A DNA stretch of 19,719 nucleotides. Source: Planctomycetes bacterium GWF2_50_10 (lineage in GTDB: Bacteria; Planctomycetota; Phycisphaerae; Sedimentisphaerales; GWF2-50-10). Under the pieces are notes generated by a model. The model was not told the DNA's origin. It searched no databases and was given only the letters and a program-made list of their open reading frames with translations. Numbering within the stretch: position 1 is the first letter of the stretch; every line of letters begins with the position of its first letter. Position numbers and translations under genes: made by a program. Where the stretch lies: contig MHYB01000107.1 in NCBI GenBank assembly GCA_001824635.1, positions 141 through 19,859 on the forward strand. The letters are read 5' to 3'. Below are positions 6,897 to 13,863 of this stretch, one piece after another.

Positions 6897-7418
6897 ATGA
6901 GTGATGACGGCGAAAAATATTACAAAAGGCTCATAGAACCGATTGAGCAGCAGATGATGTCGATAATTGCGCGCATTGTTCGCGATAGCGAAGATGCGAT
7001 GGATGTTTTTAATGGAGTTCTTGCCGCGGTCTGGGCACGATTGGATAAAATTGACAAGCATGGCAATCCCCATGCCTACATCCTGAGAATTTGCATCACG
7101 CACGCATATGATGCGCTTCGAGACGCCAGCCGCCGCCGTCAAAAAGAATCTATAGCCGCCTCACAGCGAAGTAATGTGTTTGTGGAAAAAAATGATAATG
7201 ATCCTGTTGACGAGCAAACTCTAAATGCGATCAATAGTGCTATCTGCCAGTTGCCCCATCACCAGGCCAAGAGCCTCTTGTTGCGGGTGATCGAGAACAG
7301 TTCTTTCGAGCAGATCGCCGATATCCTGGGCTGCTCAGAGCACACTGCCAGGTCGCATGTCAGTAAAGCAAAGGCCAGGCTGCGCGAAAGGCTTACAAAA
7401 CAAGGTATATTTTCATAG
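6897..7418 (+). CDS. ECF-type RNA polymerase sigma factor
   Basis: Sigma-70 family factor of the small extracytoplasmic-function group: 173 residues with region 2 and region 4 only. Region 2 is seen around residues 15-80 (DSEDAMDVFNGVLAAVWARL, then NPHAYILRICITHAYDALRDASRRR). Region 4 is near residues 115-165 (LPHHQAKSLLLRV, FEQIADILGCSEHTARSHVSKAKARLRERL), a clear helix-turn-helix. A weakly conserved linker rich in Asn and Asp joins them. The start at 6897 is preferred because AGGA ends five bases before it; the ATG three bases earlier (6894) is also possible. The gene after it starts 11 bases downstream and encodes a membrane protein, the usual place for the cognate anti-sigma factor, so control by envelope signals is likely. 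The ECF subgroup could not be decided. Confidence 0.88.
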   Translation: MSDDGEKYYKRLIEPIEQQMMSIIARIVRDSEDAMDVFNGVLAAVWARLDKIDKHGNPHAYILRICITHAYDALRDASRRRQKESIAASQRSNVFVEKNDNDPVDEQTLNAINSAICQLPHHQAKSLLLRVIENSSFEQIADILGCSEHTARSHVSKAKARLRERLTKQGIFS

Positions 7419-7428
7419 GAGCCGAACA

Positions 7429-8316
7429 ATGAATCAAAACAATGATTTCAACGATAATGATGATCTCATCGACGCGCTTCGCAAGCAACTGTCCAGCACA
7501 CCCCAGCCCGCACTCCAGGAAAAAATGAAAAATTCTCTCAAAGAATTCCGGCAGGATCTAAATGGCCATCCATATATTATCTCAAAAAAATACGCTGGCT
7601 TCTTTGCCCGAATAATGGATCACAAATTTGTTATTGCCAAAATTTCTGCCGCCGCTGCAGCCGCTATCATTTCTATATTTGCCTTTGTCTTTGTTTCAAC
7701 GGGCACTCCAACCTACGCCCAGGTTAACGAGCAGTTCAAAACGGTTCCTTATTTCACCGCTATGGTCTACATAAAGGATAGCTGCCTCGCCAAGCCCGAA
7801 ACAATTGAGCTTTGGATGGATAACGGAAGATGCCGCCTATTAACCGGCACACAAGTGGTCTTCGGCCGCAACGGAGTTGTTGAAGATGCGTATGACATTG
7901 TCAGGTCCGTTAAAACAGAGCCTGATGAAACTGCCGCGACCATCATGCGAAGAATAGGCTCAACAAATACTTTTTCACTTGAAACACTGCTCTCTTGCTT
8001 ATCTTCTGATAAAAATCACAACCTGTCATTCAAAAATGTCCCTTGCGAACTGGCCCAGGAACTTACAATATTCGACAAACAGCTTGTCAGCGGCGACACC
8101 GATACAATTCGCGTGTGGGCTTTGCAAAAAAGCAAACTGCCTATCCAGGTAAGAGCCATAAATGGAAATACCAGCATTGATGTATTCCTGTTTTATTCGG
8201 AAAAAAAACCGGCCGCATTCTTTGATGCCAAGGCTTTTTCACAAAACATGTCGCAACTGAGCACTTCGCCCGAAAAATTAGCGTACTTTTTTTATACAGC
8301 CGACGCCAACCGCTGA
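7429..8316 (+). CDS. Membrane anti-sigma-like protein with a LolA/RseB-like outer domain (putative)
   Basis: A 295-residue single-pass protein. The N-terminal ~65 residues are hydrophilic and cytoplasmic in character (DDLIDALRKQLSS, QEKMKNSLKEF). One hydrophobic helix spans residues 67-90 (FVIAKISAAAAAAIISIFAFVFV), and about 205 outer residues follow. The outer part begins TYAQVNEQFKTVPYFTAMVYIK and continues IELWMDNGRCRLLTG, a pattern recalling the LolA/RseB lipoprotein-carrier fold; this is a weak resemblance by eye. It has no HxxxCxxC zinc anti-sigma signature. The role is inferred from its place 11 bases after an ECF sigma gene and its topology. The start at 7429 has TAGGAG seven bases upstream; longer in-frame versions begin inside the sigma gene and lack such a site. 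Confidence 0.6.
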   Translation: MNQNNDFNDNDDLIDALRKQLSSTPQPALQEKMKNSLKEFRQDLNGHPYIISKKYAGFFARIMDHKFVIAKISAAAAAAIISIFAFVFVSTGTPTYAQVNEQFKTVPYFTAMVYIKDSCLAKPETIELWMDNGRCRLLTGTQVVFGRNGVVEDAYDIVRSVKTEPDETAATIMRRIGSTNTFSLETLLSCLSSDKNHNLSFKNVPCELAQELTIFDKQLVSGDTDTIRVWALQKSKLPIQVRAINGNTSIDVFLFYSEKKPAAFFDAKAFSQNMSQLSTSPEKLAYFFYTADANR

Positions 8317-8344
8317 CACCTCATCTATGATATGGAGATTGGAT

Positions 8345-9097
8345 ATGCGCAAGCTGAATATTCGCGCGTTCACTTTGGTCGAATTGCTTGTGGTCATTGC
8401 AGTTTTATGCGTGTTGATGGCCATATTGATGCCAGCCTTGAATAGAGCTCGTGAGCAGGCCCGCCGAACAGTGTGTTTAAACTCACTGCATCAGGGTCTT
8501 CTGATTAGTTCAATGTACACAGGTGATTACAGGGGGCTTTTGCCGTTGGGAAGCATAATTGATAAAAAAAATCCGCAGTACAATGAATCCTGGGATGCGG
8601 ATGATCAGTTGTATCTTTTCAATGCCGAAACCCTGGACACTATGGCCAGCCAATATGGCGGCACAGAGCGAATGGCAACTTGTAACAGTGCCGAAAAATA
8701 CCTCACCGAAAGCAAAAACCTGCTTATGTCCCTGCCCTCAACTTTCGCCTTGACCGAACGAGTACTGGTTGGCTGGATATACTGGGGCAACAGGGGAGAC
8801 TGGGTTGATAGCGTAACGGGAAAAAAATATATTACTCCAAAAAAGACCGGCGATAAACCGACCTCACAAACATTGATCACATGCTTCTGTGTGTCCGATT
8901 TCGCCGTATCGAGCCCTTCGCAATGGTATGCGCCTCATATAGGGGCACAATTCAGAAAAGGCTTTGGCCCAATGTCGCCCCGCCCCGATGGCTTGGGAAC
9001 CGGGTACCTTGACGGCTCAGTAAAATTCACAAAGTGGACCAGCCTCATCCCAGCCAGCCATGCCGGCCAGTACATAATATACTACGACGCACAATAA
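8345..9097 (+). CDS. Type II secretion/type IV pilin-like protein with prepilin N-terminus and DG motif
   Basis: The 250-residue protein begins MRKLNIRAFTLVELLVVIAVL, a prepilin leader with the processing site before Phe9, the key glutamate at +5 (Glu13) and a hydrophobic helix to about residue 31. The residue before the cleavage point is alanine, where glycine is usual. ALNRAREQARRTVCLNSLHQ follows, a common continuation in Planctomycetota pilin-like proteins. The C-terminus has DG at 215-216 and GYLDGSVKFTKW around 220-230, resembling the H-X9-DG motif of that group. It is probably an envelope or secreted fibre component, cut by a prepilin peptidase; none is encoded here. The ATG at 8345 is chosen over 8327 because GGAG lies seven bases before it. 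The gene follows the anti-sigma-like gene by 28 bases. Confidence 0.82.
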   Translation: MRKLNIRAFTLVELLVVIAVLCVLMAILMPALNRAREQARRTVCLNSLHQGLLISSMYTGDYRGLLPLGSIIDKKNPQYNESWDADDQLYLFNAETLDTMASQYGGTERMATCNSAEKYLTESKNLLMSLPSTFALTERVLVGWIYWGNRGDWVDSVTGKKYITPKKTGDKPTSQTLITCFCVSDFAVSSPSQWYAPHIGAQFRKGFGPMSPRPDGLGTGYLDGSVKFTKWTSLIPASHAGQYIIYYDAQ

Positions 9098-9234
9098 CTA
9101 CCTCCGCCAGGTCGCCCGGCAATTGTGAGTTGGCCGCACTTCCAACAGCGCTAACACGAATGGCTGGTGTATTTTTTATCTTGACTCCAACCACTGACCG
9201 ATACAGAATGTGGTAACTATTCAAGGGGATTAAT

Positions 9235-10515
9235 ATGAAAATAGTTACGATTTTCGCGGCATTTCTACTCTCTCAGGCAATCTGTCTGGCCGATGTAAAC
9301 GAACCCAATACTAATAATTTTGCAAACCAATCGTTTCGCCGCGGGAATTTCCGCTCAGAATCCGCTACAATAAACTGGCATGATGGCATCCAGCACATGG
9401 TTGTTTCGCCAAGAGTTGTTCGAGACAATAATTCAATTTGGATTTTCCCGCTAAAATGTAAAAGCGACCAGGTCAAATTCAATCTCACTGGCGACACCCT
9501 GCGGCTTAGCGGAATGGATCCTCGCGAAATAGCTCAAAACAAACTCAAATCTGTCAATTACGCATTGATTGCCACTCAGCTTTGGACTCTTCCGATATGT
9601 TATTTCAATATGGAAAAATCGACCGGGAATTTCTCCGGCCAGATGTCAAGCCCTGTCGACTCAAACGGTGTGCGTATCGAACTCTTTCAAGCGGACTCGG
9701 TACAAACTTTGGCCCAGCAGCTTGAAAGTAAAGGCAGAATCGTACCATTATCTGAACTTGAGCCCTACGCCGCGTATTTAAACAGCGATTATTCCCTCCT
9801 CACTGTTTGGCGCGAAGGCAATGAACCAAACATGATGGGTTTGACCCGGGGCAATGAGCCAAATTCGACACGAAGCAGCAATTATCGCAGCTTCCGCCGC
9901 CGACCGTCTATTTATGTCGAGTTTCCTTCCGATGCGCCCTATTATGTACTGCCCCAAAAGCCCGGCCGACAGGGACGCGTATCGCTTACCATCGCAGGCT
10001 TTTGGCAAATTGCCAACAGGCCTCAGGCCGCCGATTTTCGTTGTAATCAGTTTGTCGTCCCGGATGACAACATACCCGCTTTCTTCGCATCGTCGCAGCC
10101 CCTCAAGAATATTCCCATCACAACTATCTCATTGGGCAACCATGCCGGTCCTGTTACAGACCTTTCTTTTGTCCCCGGCAGACTTGAAAACATGGCCTGC
10201 GTCGATGGCGTAGCGAATATGTCTCCTTTGGCACTGGTCCCGCTTGGCATCATATCCCTTGCCCTCATTTCATATGTATCCGCCGGTGTCAGCGGGTTGC
10301 TCATATATAAGAAATGGCGAGGTTTTGCCACACTCGGCTTTTTCAATATTTTCACCATTCTGGCCGTAGGTGCCGCCATGAATTACCGCAAAACCGATGT
10401 CACCGACGTCATCAAAAGTAATAAATGGAAAGCCCGCATATTCCTGGCAGTTTTTTCAGTGCTGGTGGCATTAATCTCACTTGCTGCTTTTGCCATGCTC
10501 ACAAAATCGTTTTAA
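9235..10515 (+). CDS. Exported membrane protein of unknown function; weak DUF2330-like resemblance
   Basis: A 426-residue protein with a signal peptide (residues 1-19, cleavage likely after CLA), about 300 outer residues, and three C-terminal hydrophobic helices (about 330-357, 364-384, 400-422). The outer part starts SATINWHDGIQHMVVSPRV, with NNSIWIFPLKC and later IYVEFPSDAPYYVLP. These recall DUF2330 proteins by eye, but I would not assert it. Two GNEPN units (195-199, 206-210) sit in a low-complexity arginine/serine stretch. The AAGGGG ribosome site six bases before the ATG is excellent. A 137-base gap separates it from the pilin-like gene, holding no clear promoter, so it may belong to the same transcript. 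The helices suggest an inner-membrane anchor or channel. Confidence 0.7.
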   Translation: MKIVTIFAAFLLSQAICLADVNEPNTNNFANQSFRRGNFRSESATINWHDGIQHMVVSPRVVRDNNSIWIFPLKCKSDQVKFNLTGDTLRLSGMDPREIAQNKLKSVNYALIATQLWTLPICYFNMEKSTGNFSGQMSSPVDSNGVRIELFQADSVQTLAQQLESKGRIVPLSELEPYAAYLNSDYSLLTVWREGNEPNMMGLTRGNEPNSTRSSNYRSFRRRPSIYVEFPSDAPYYVLPQKPGRQGRVSLTIAGFWQIANRPQAADFRCNQFVVPDDNIPAFFASSQPLKNIPITTISLGNHAGPVTDLSFVPGRLENMACVDGVANMSPLALVPLGIISLALISYVSAGVSGLLIYKKWRGFATLGFFNIFTILAVGAAMNYRKTDVTDVIKSNKWKARIFLAVFSVLVALISLAAFAMLTKSF

Positions 10516-10566
10516 TATGCCCTGATCCAATTTGGATGCCGGCCATATGCTATTGCGATATTAAAA

Positions 10567-10602
10567 AGGAGCGCGTAATATCCTTTGCGCTCTTGCACTT
10601 TT
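10567..10602 (+). terminator. Possible intrinsic terminator after the membrane protein gene
   Basis: GAGCGC (10569-10574) pairs with GCGCTC (10587-10592), extendable by a G-T and an A-T pair, with a 12-base loop. The T-rich tail is interrupted (TTGCACTTTTT). It is a plausible end for the sigma-factor block but weaker than the other terminators in the window. Confidence 0.35.
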
Positions 10603-10689
10603 TGCACTTTTCATCTATCCTCCTAAACCATGTTGATCGTGAAAAACCAGTGGCAAAAATCTTTTCAGTCAAATCTGCGTACCTGTGGT

Positions 10690-11775
10690 ATGAAAACTTC
10701 CGATTTAGATTACCAACTTCCCCCCGAACTGATCGCCCAATCTCCCGCCCCGGAAAGATCCGCCTCACGCCTGCTCGTGATGGATAGAAAAACCGGCACC
10801 CTCGAAGACAAGATCTTTTCCGATCTCCCCCAATACCTTCGTCCCGGCGACTGCCTGGTCCTCAACGATACCAAAGTCATCCCCGCCCGCTTTTTTGCAC
10901 GTCGCCCAACCGGCGGCCGCATAGAAGCCCTATATATAGAAACCGAACCCGACGGCTCCTGGCACGTCATGCTAAAAAACGCCCGCACCTTAAAACCGGG
11001 CGACAAAATTTCCATCGCCGCTGCCGAAAACCAAAAACCTGTCTCGGCAAAGATCGTGTCTAATAACGGAGACGGCCACTGGACAATCCGCGTCGACTCC
11101 GATCTATCCGCCCACGACCTCCTCGACCAGGTCGGAATTATGCCGTTGCCGCCCTATATAAAAAGGACTGCGCCGGAACTGGAATCAAATTTGCCGCCTG
11201 AAGCGGCCAGCGGCGCTGCGGGGATAGATGTTAAACGATACCAGACTGTTTACGCCGCCAACAAAGGCGCGATAGCCGCACCTACTGCAGGTTTGCATTT
11301 TACGCCGGAACTGATCCAAAAGCTTAAAAAGCAAGGGGTTACATTCGCCACCTGCACACTCCATGTAGGCATTGGAACGTTTAAGCCCGTTGCTGTGGAT
11401 GATCTGGCTGACCATCCGATGCATTATGAATCATATTGCCTTGACTCGGAAAACGCCGAGATCATAAATCATTCAAAATCAAAGGGTTGCAGAATTATAC
11501 CGGTGGGTACCACGTCGGTACGAACTTTAGAGACGATCTCCGCCAAACATGGCCAAATCGTTGCAGCTTCAGGAGTTACAAATCTTTTTATCACCCCTGG
11601 CTTCAATTTCCGCTCGACTGACGCCCTGATCACCAATTTCCACCTCCCAAAATCCACGCTACTAGCCCTCGTAGCCGCACTTGCATCGCTAGATTTCACC
11701 AAAAAAGCCTATTCCCACGCCATCAGAGAGCGTTACCGGTTCTTTTCTTATGGCGATGCCATGCTAATCCAGTAA
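10690..11775 (+). CDS. queA: S-adenosylmethionine:tRNA ribosyltransferase-isomerase
   Basis: Transfers and rearranges the ribose of SAM onto preQ1 in tRNA to form epoxyqueuosine, a late step of queuosine synthesis. The 361 residues match the family length. Segments visible: MKTSDLDYQLPPELIAQSPA at the start, LNDTKVIPARFFARRPTGG, MPLPPYI, YQTVYAANKGAIAAPTAGLHF, TCTLHVGIGTFKPV, DHPMHYESY, VGTTSVRTLE, TNFHLPKSTLL and the C-terminal YRFFSYGDAMLI. The start at 10690 agrees with the family N-terminus; an in-frame ATG at 10630 would add 20 unrelated residues. Neither start has a clear ribosome site. A small CGGC-TTT-GCCG stem followed by TATATTTTT (11795-11814) could be a weak terminator before rpmA. 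The tgt gene is not adjacent. Confidence 0.95.
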   Translation: MKTSDLDYQLPPELIAQSPAPERSASRLLVMDRKTGTLEDKIFSDLPQYLRPGDCLVLNDTKVIPARFFARRPTGGRIEALYIETEPDGSWHVMLKNARTLKPGDKISIAAAENQKPVSAKIVSNNGDGHWTIRVDSDLSAHDLLDQVGIMPLPPYIKRTAPELESNLPPEAASGAAGIDVKRYQTVYAANKGAIAAPTAGLHFTPELIQKLKKQGVTFATCTLHVGIGTFKPVAVDDLADHPMHYESYCLDSENAEIINHSKSKGCRIIPVGTTSVRTLETISAKHGQIVAASGVTNLFITPGFNFRSTDALITNFHLPKSTLLALVAALASLDFTKKAYSHAIRERYRFFSYGDAMLIQ

Positions 11776-11863
11776 ATTTCCCTTGCCAAACTCGCGGCTT
11801 TGCCGTATATTTTTCGGTTTGTTAATAAATTGACGCTTCGCAGATACTTATAACGAGGTAAAC

Positions 11864-12103
11864 ATGGCACATAAAAAAGGACAAGGTTCTTCAAGGAACG
11901 GTAGAGATTCAAACCCGCAGTTTCGGGGCATAAAGCTTTATAGCGGCCAGGCAGTCGAAACCGGCGGCATAATCGTTAGGCAGGTCGGCTCAAAGTTCTT
12001 CGCCGGCTTCAATACCCGCATGGGCAGGGATTGGACCGTTTACGCAGTCCAGCCCGGCACAGTACGTTTCGCAGGCAGAAAGGTACATGTCGACAAAGCC
12101 TGA
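11864..12103 (+). CDS. rpmA: 50S ribosomal protein L27
   Basis: Large-subunit ribosomal protein near the peptidyl-transferase centre. Its 79 residues are close to the bacterial norm. The glycine-rich basic N-terminus (MAHKKGQGSSRNGRDSNPQFRGIKLY) is the canonical uncleaved type, without the Firmicute leader. RQVGSKFFAGFNTRMGRDWTVYAVQPGTVRF covers the beta-barrel core. The GAGG ribosome site stands six bases before the ATG. L27 is usually encoded right after rplU (L21), which is absent here: queA lies upstream and a strong terminator downstream. It could be a single-gene transcript or the last gene of a queA-rpmA unit. Confidence 0.95.
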   Translation: MAHKKGQGSSRNGRDSNPQFRGIKLYSGQAVETGGIIVRQVGSKFFAGFNTRMGRDWTVYAVQPGTVRFAGRKVHVDKA

Positions 12104-12127
12104 TTTCATCCACCTCTGAATTATCAC

Positions 12128-12155
12128 GGCCGGGCTAAAACCCGGCTTTTTTTTT
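12128..12155 (+). terminator. Rho-independent terminator of rpmA
   Basis: GCCGGG (12129-12134) pairs with CCCGGC (12141-12146) around CTAAAA, followed directly by nine T bases (12147-12155). It begins 25 bases after the rpmA stop. This is a textbook intrinsic terminator. Confidence 0.9.
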
Positions 12156-12201
12156 ACCCGGCCCGCCCAGCTTGCCACTCCATAACTACTATAATTGTGG
12201 C

Positions 12202-12230
12202 TTTTCAATCCGGCATAATGGGGTTATAAT
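12202..12230 (+). promoter_or_regulatory. Candidate promoter for the BamD-like/LptE-like operon
   Basis: TTTTCA (12202-12207, four of six to TTGACA) stands exactly 17 bases before a perfect TATAAT (12225-12230), 38 bases before the ATG at 12269. It directly follows the rpmA terminator, as expected for a new transcription unit. A second TATAAT (12190-12195) lacks a well-spaced -35. The sequence ATAATG followed by a G-rich run occurs twice (12215-12223, 12226-12237), so chance cannot be excluded. Confidence 0.55.
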
Positions 12231-12268
12231 GCGGGGGATTATGGATTTTTGTTTTGCAAGGGAATGAT

Positions 12269-13201
12269 ATGCTTAAGTACATACTCGTGTTGCAAGTCAT
12301 CATAGCTTGTTCCTCTTTGCTCCAGGGCCAAGAGACGCTCCACCTCGGCAAAGACCAGAGCTGGCAGCCCGTACCCGCCGACGAGCGTGGCCGATTCCTT
12401 ATTGAAGTCGCAAAAGCAAAGCAGCTCGTCACCAGCGGCAAGGAAAAAGAGGCCACAGAGGCACTTGCAAAATTAAAACAGGATTTTCCAGCCATCGCCG
12501 GGCCGGATGTCAATGCCTTCATCGCTGCGGATCTGCTCTATGCCAAGGGAAAATTCACCAAGGCCATCCCGCTGTTTGAAAACTTCCTTAATGAATACCC
12601 CACCAGCCCGCTTTACGATGCCGGTATCGAACGAATTTTCCAGATGGGAACCGCTCTGCTTGCAGGCTATAGAGTTCCACTGCTCAAAATTTTTCGCGTA
12701 AAGGGCTTCGAAGAGGGTGTAAAGACAATGGAAAAACTTGCCGATCGCACCGGCGATGCGCCAATTGCCCAGCAGGCTCTCATAGCCGTTGCCCATCACT
12801 ATGAAAAACGTAAAAAATTCCGTGAAGCTTATGATACCTGGGCAGATATCGCCTCGCGCTGGCCCACAGGCGAACTGGGTAAAACAGCCCTGCTTTCGAT
12901 GGCTCGCGATCTGCACTCCGGCTACAAAGGTCCGCGATATGATGCTTCGGGCCTTGCCAGTGCCAAAGGTTATTTCCAGACATACAAGCTGCGTTATCCA
13001 GAATCCGCGGCCGAGCTTAAGATCGATGATGTAATTAAAGAAATCGAGGAACAGCTCTCCTATAAGCAATACAATATCGGGAAATACTATCAGCGGACAG
13101 GCTCCAAAACCGCGTCGAATATTTACTACACAAGCGTTGAAGAGACATGGCCCGGCACTGTCGGCGCAAAAATGGCCCAGCAGTCGAGCAAAACGAAATA
13201 G
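12269..13201 (+). CDS. BamD/YfiO-like TPR lipoprotein (putative)
   Basis: An exported, all-helical protein resembling BamD, the TPR lipoprotein of the outer-membrane protein assembly machine. Of 310 residues, the first ~13 form a short hydrophobic leader, and IIAC (Cys14) is a usable lipobox. The helical repeats are recognisable by the alternating pattern ADLLYAKGKFTKAIPLFENFLNEYPTS, QQALIAVAHHYEKRKKFREAYDTWADIASRWP and ASAKGYFQTYKLRYPESA, each a TPR-like unit. The closing segment YNIGKYYQRTGSKTASNIYY is also typical of YfiO proteins. The ATG at 12269 is preferred over an upstream TTG at 12254 because AAGGGA lies five bases before it. The next gene, LptE-like, starts 21 bases later, consistent with an outer-membrane biogenesis operon. 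Confidence 0.75.
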   Translation: MLKYILVLQVIIACSSLLQGQETLHLGKDQSWQPVPADERGRFLIEVAKAKQLVTSGKEKEATEALAKLKQDFPAIAGPDVNAFIAADLLYAKGKFTKAIPLFENFLNEYPTSPLYDAGIERIFQMGTALLAGYRVPLLKIFRVKGFEEGVKTMEKLADRTGDAPIAQQALIAVAHHYEKRKKFREAYDTWADIASRWPTGELGKTALLSMARDLHSGYKGPRYDASGLASAKGYFQTYKLRYPESAAELKIDDVIKEIEEQLSYKQYNIGKYYQRTGSKTASNIYYTSVEETWPGTVGAKMAQQSSKTK

Positions 13202-13222
13202 TACGCGTTTACAGGTATAAAG

Positions 13223-13738
13223 ATGAAAAAATTGGCATTGATCCTGGCTATTGCGGTGATGGGGGCAACCTTGAGCGGATGCGGCAAGAGCCAGCAGGGT
13301 TACTCAAACCAGTTCCTCTATCCCGACAACGTCGAGTCGGTGTATGTTGAAATGTTCCAGAATGATACGTTCCGTCGGGGACTGGAATATGAACTTACAG
13401 ACGCACTTGCAAAACGCATCGAAGCAGAGACGCCTTACAAAATAATCAGCGACCGCGACCTGGCTGATACAGTAATTTCAGGAAAGATCATTGACTGGGA
13501 TAACGATGTGCTCGCCTACGAACGACAGACCGGAAGGCCTATGGAAGAGCAGGCTGAAGTTGTAGCGGTCGTGAACTGGAAAAACCTCAAAACCGGCCAG
13601 TTAATGATCTCCGAAAAGAGAGTTTCAGACTCCATGACGTTCAGCGAGTGGCTGAATCAGAGCTTTAATTACGCCTCGGTCGTGGCCGCGAACAGGCTTG
13701 CCGAACGTATCGTAGAACAAATGCAAACAAAATGGTAA
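13223..13738 (+). CDS. LptE-family outer-membrane lipoprotein
   Basis: Likely equivalent of LptE, which plugs the LptD barrel that inserts lipopolysaccharide into the outer membrane. Of 171 residues, the first 20 are a lipoprotein signal ending LSGC (Cys20). The mature part has the planctomycete-type LptE order: LYPDNVESVYVEMFQNDTFRRGLEYELTDAL, then TPYKIISDRDLADTVISGKI, and later VVAVVNWKNLKTGQLM. The ribosome site AGGT is six bases upstream of the ATG. It directly follows the BamD-like gene, which supports an envelope role. The LptD gene is not in the window, and lptE in proteobacteria is usually elsewhere, so the pairing is of interest. Sequence support is moderate because LptE is poorly conserved. 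Confidence 0.75.
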   Translation: MKKLALILAIAVMGATLSGCGKSQQGYSNQFLYPDNVESVYVEMFQNDTFRRGLEYELTDALAKRIEAETPYKIISDRDLADTVISGKIIDWDNDVLAYERQTGRPMEEQAEVVAVVNWKNLKTGQLMISEKRVSDSMTFSEWLNQSFNYASVVAANRLAERIVEQMQTKW

Positions 13739-13863
13739 AGGATTGAACTTTTTGTGCTAAAAGCGGGGGATTTGATTCATTTTTGAATTCAAGTCCGACC
13801 TTTCACTAATTGTGTTCGTAATAAGGTCATACTTAAATAATATATAAGGGTTAAAAAACCACG

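Noticed and set aside
7357..7428. Longer N-terminus for the anti-sigma-like protein
   Set aside because: It would lie inside the sigma-factor gene and lacks a ribosome site; the ATG at 7429 has TAGGAG well placed.
9034..9216. 60-codon plus-strand frame between the pilin-like gene and the exported membrane protein
   Set aside because: Overlaps the end of the pilin-like gene, has no ribosome site and no recognisable protein pattern.
10630..10689. Longer N-terminus for QueA
   Set aside because: The added 20 residues do not resemble QueA, which begins at the MKTSDLDYQLP stretch.
13783..13792. TTGAATTCAA palindrome upstream of ftsH
   Set aside because: A single 10-base palindrome in AT-rich DNA, not repeated at another gene start; no better than chance.
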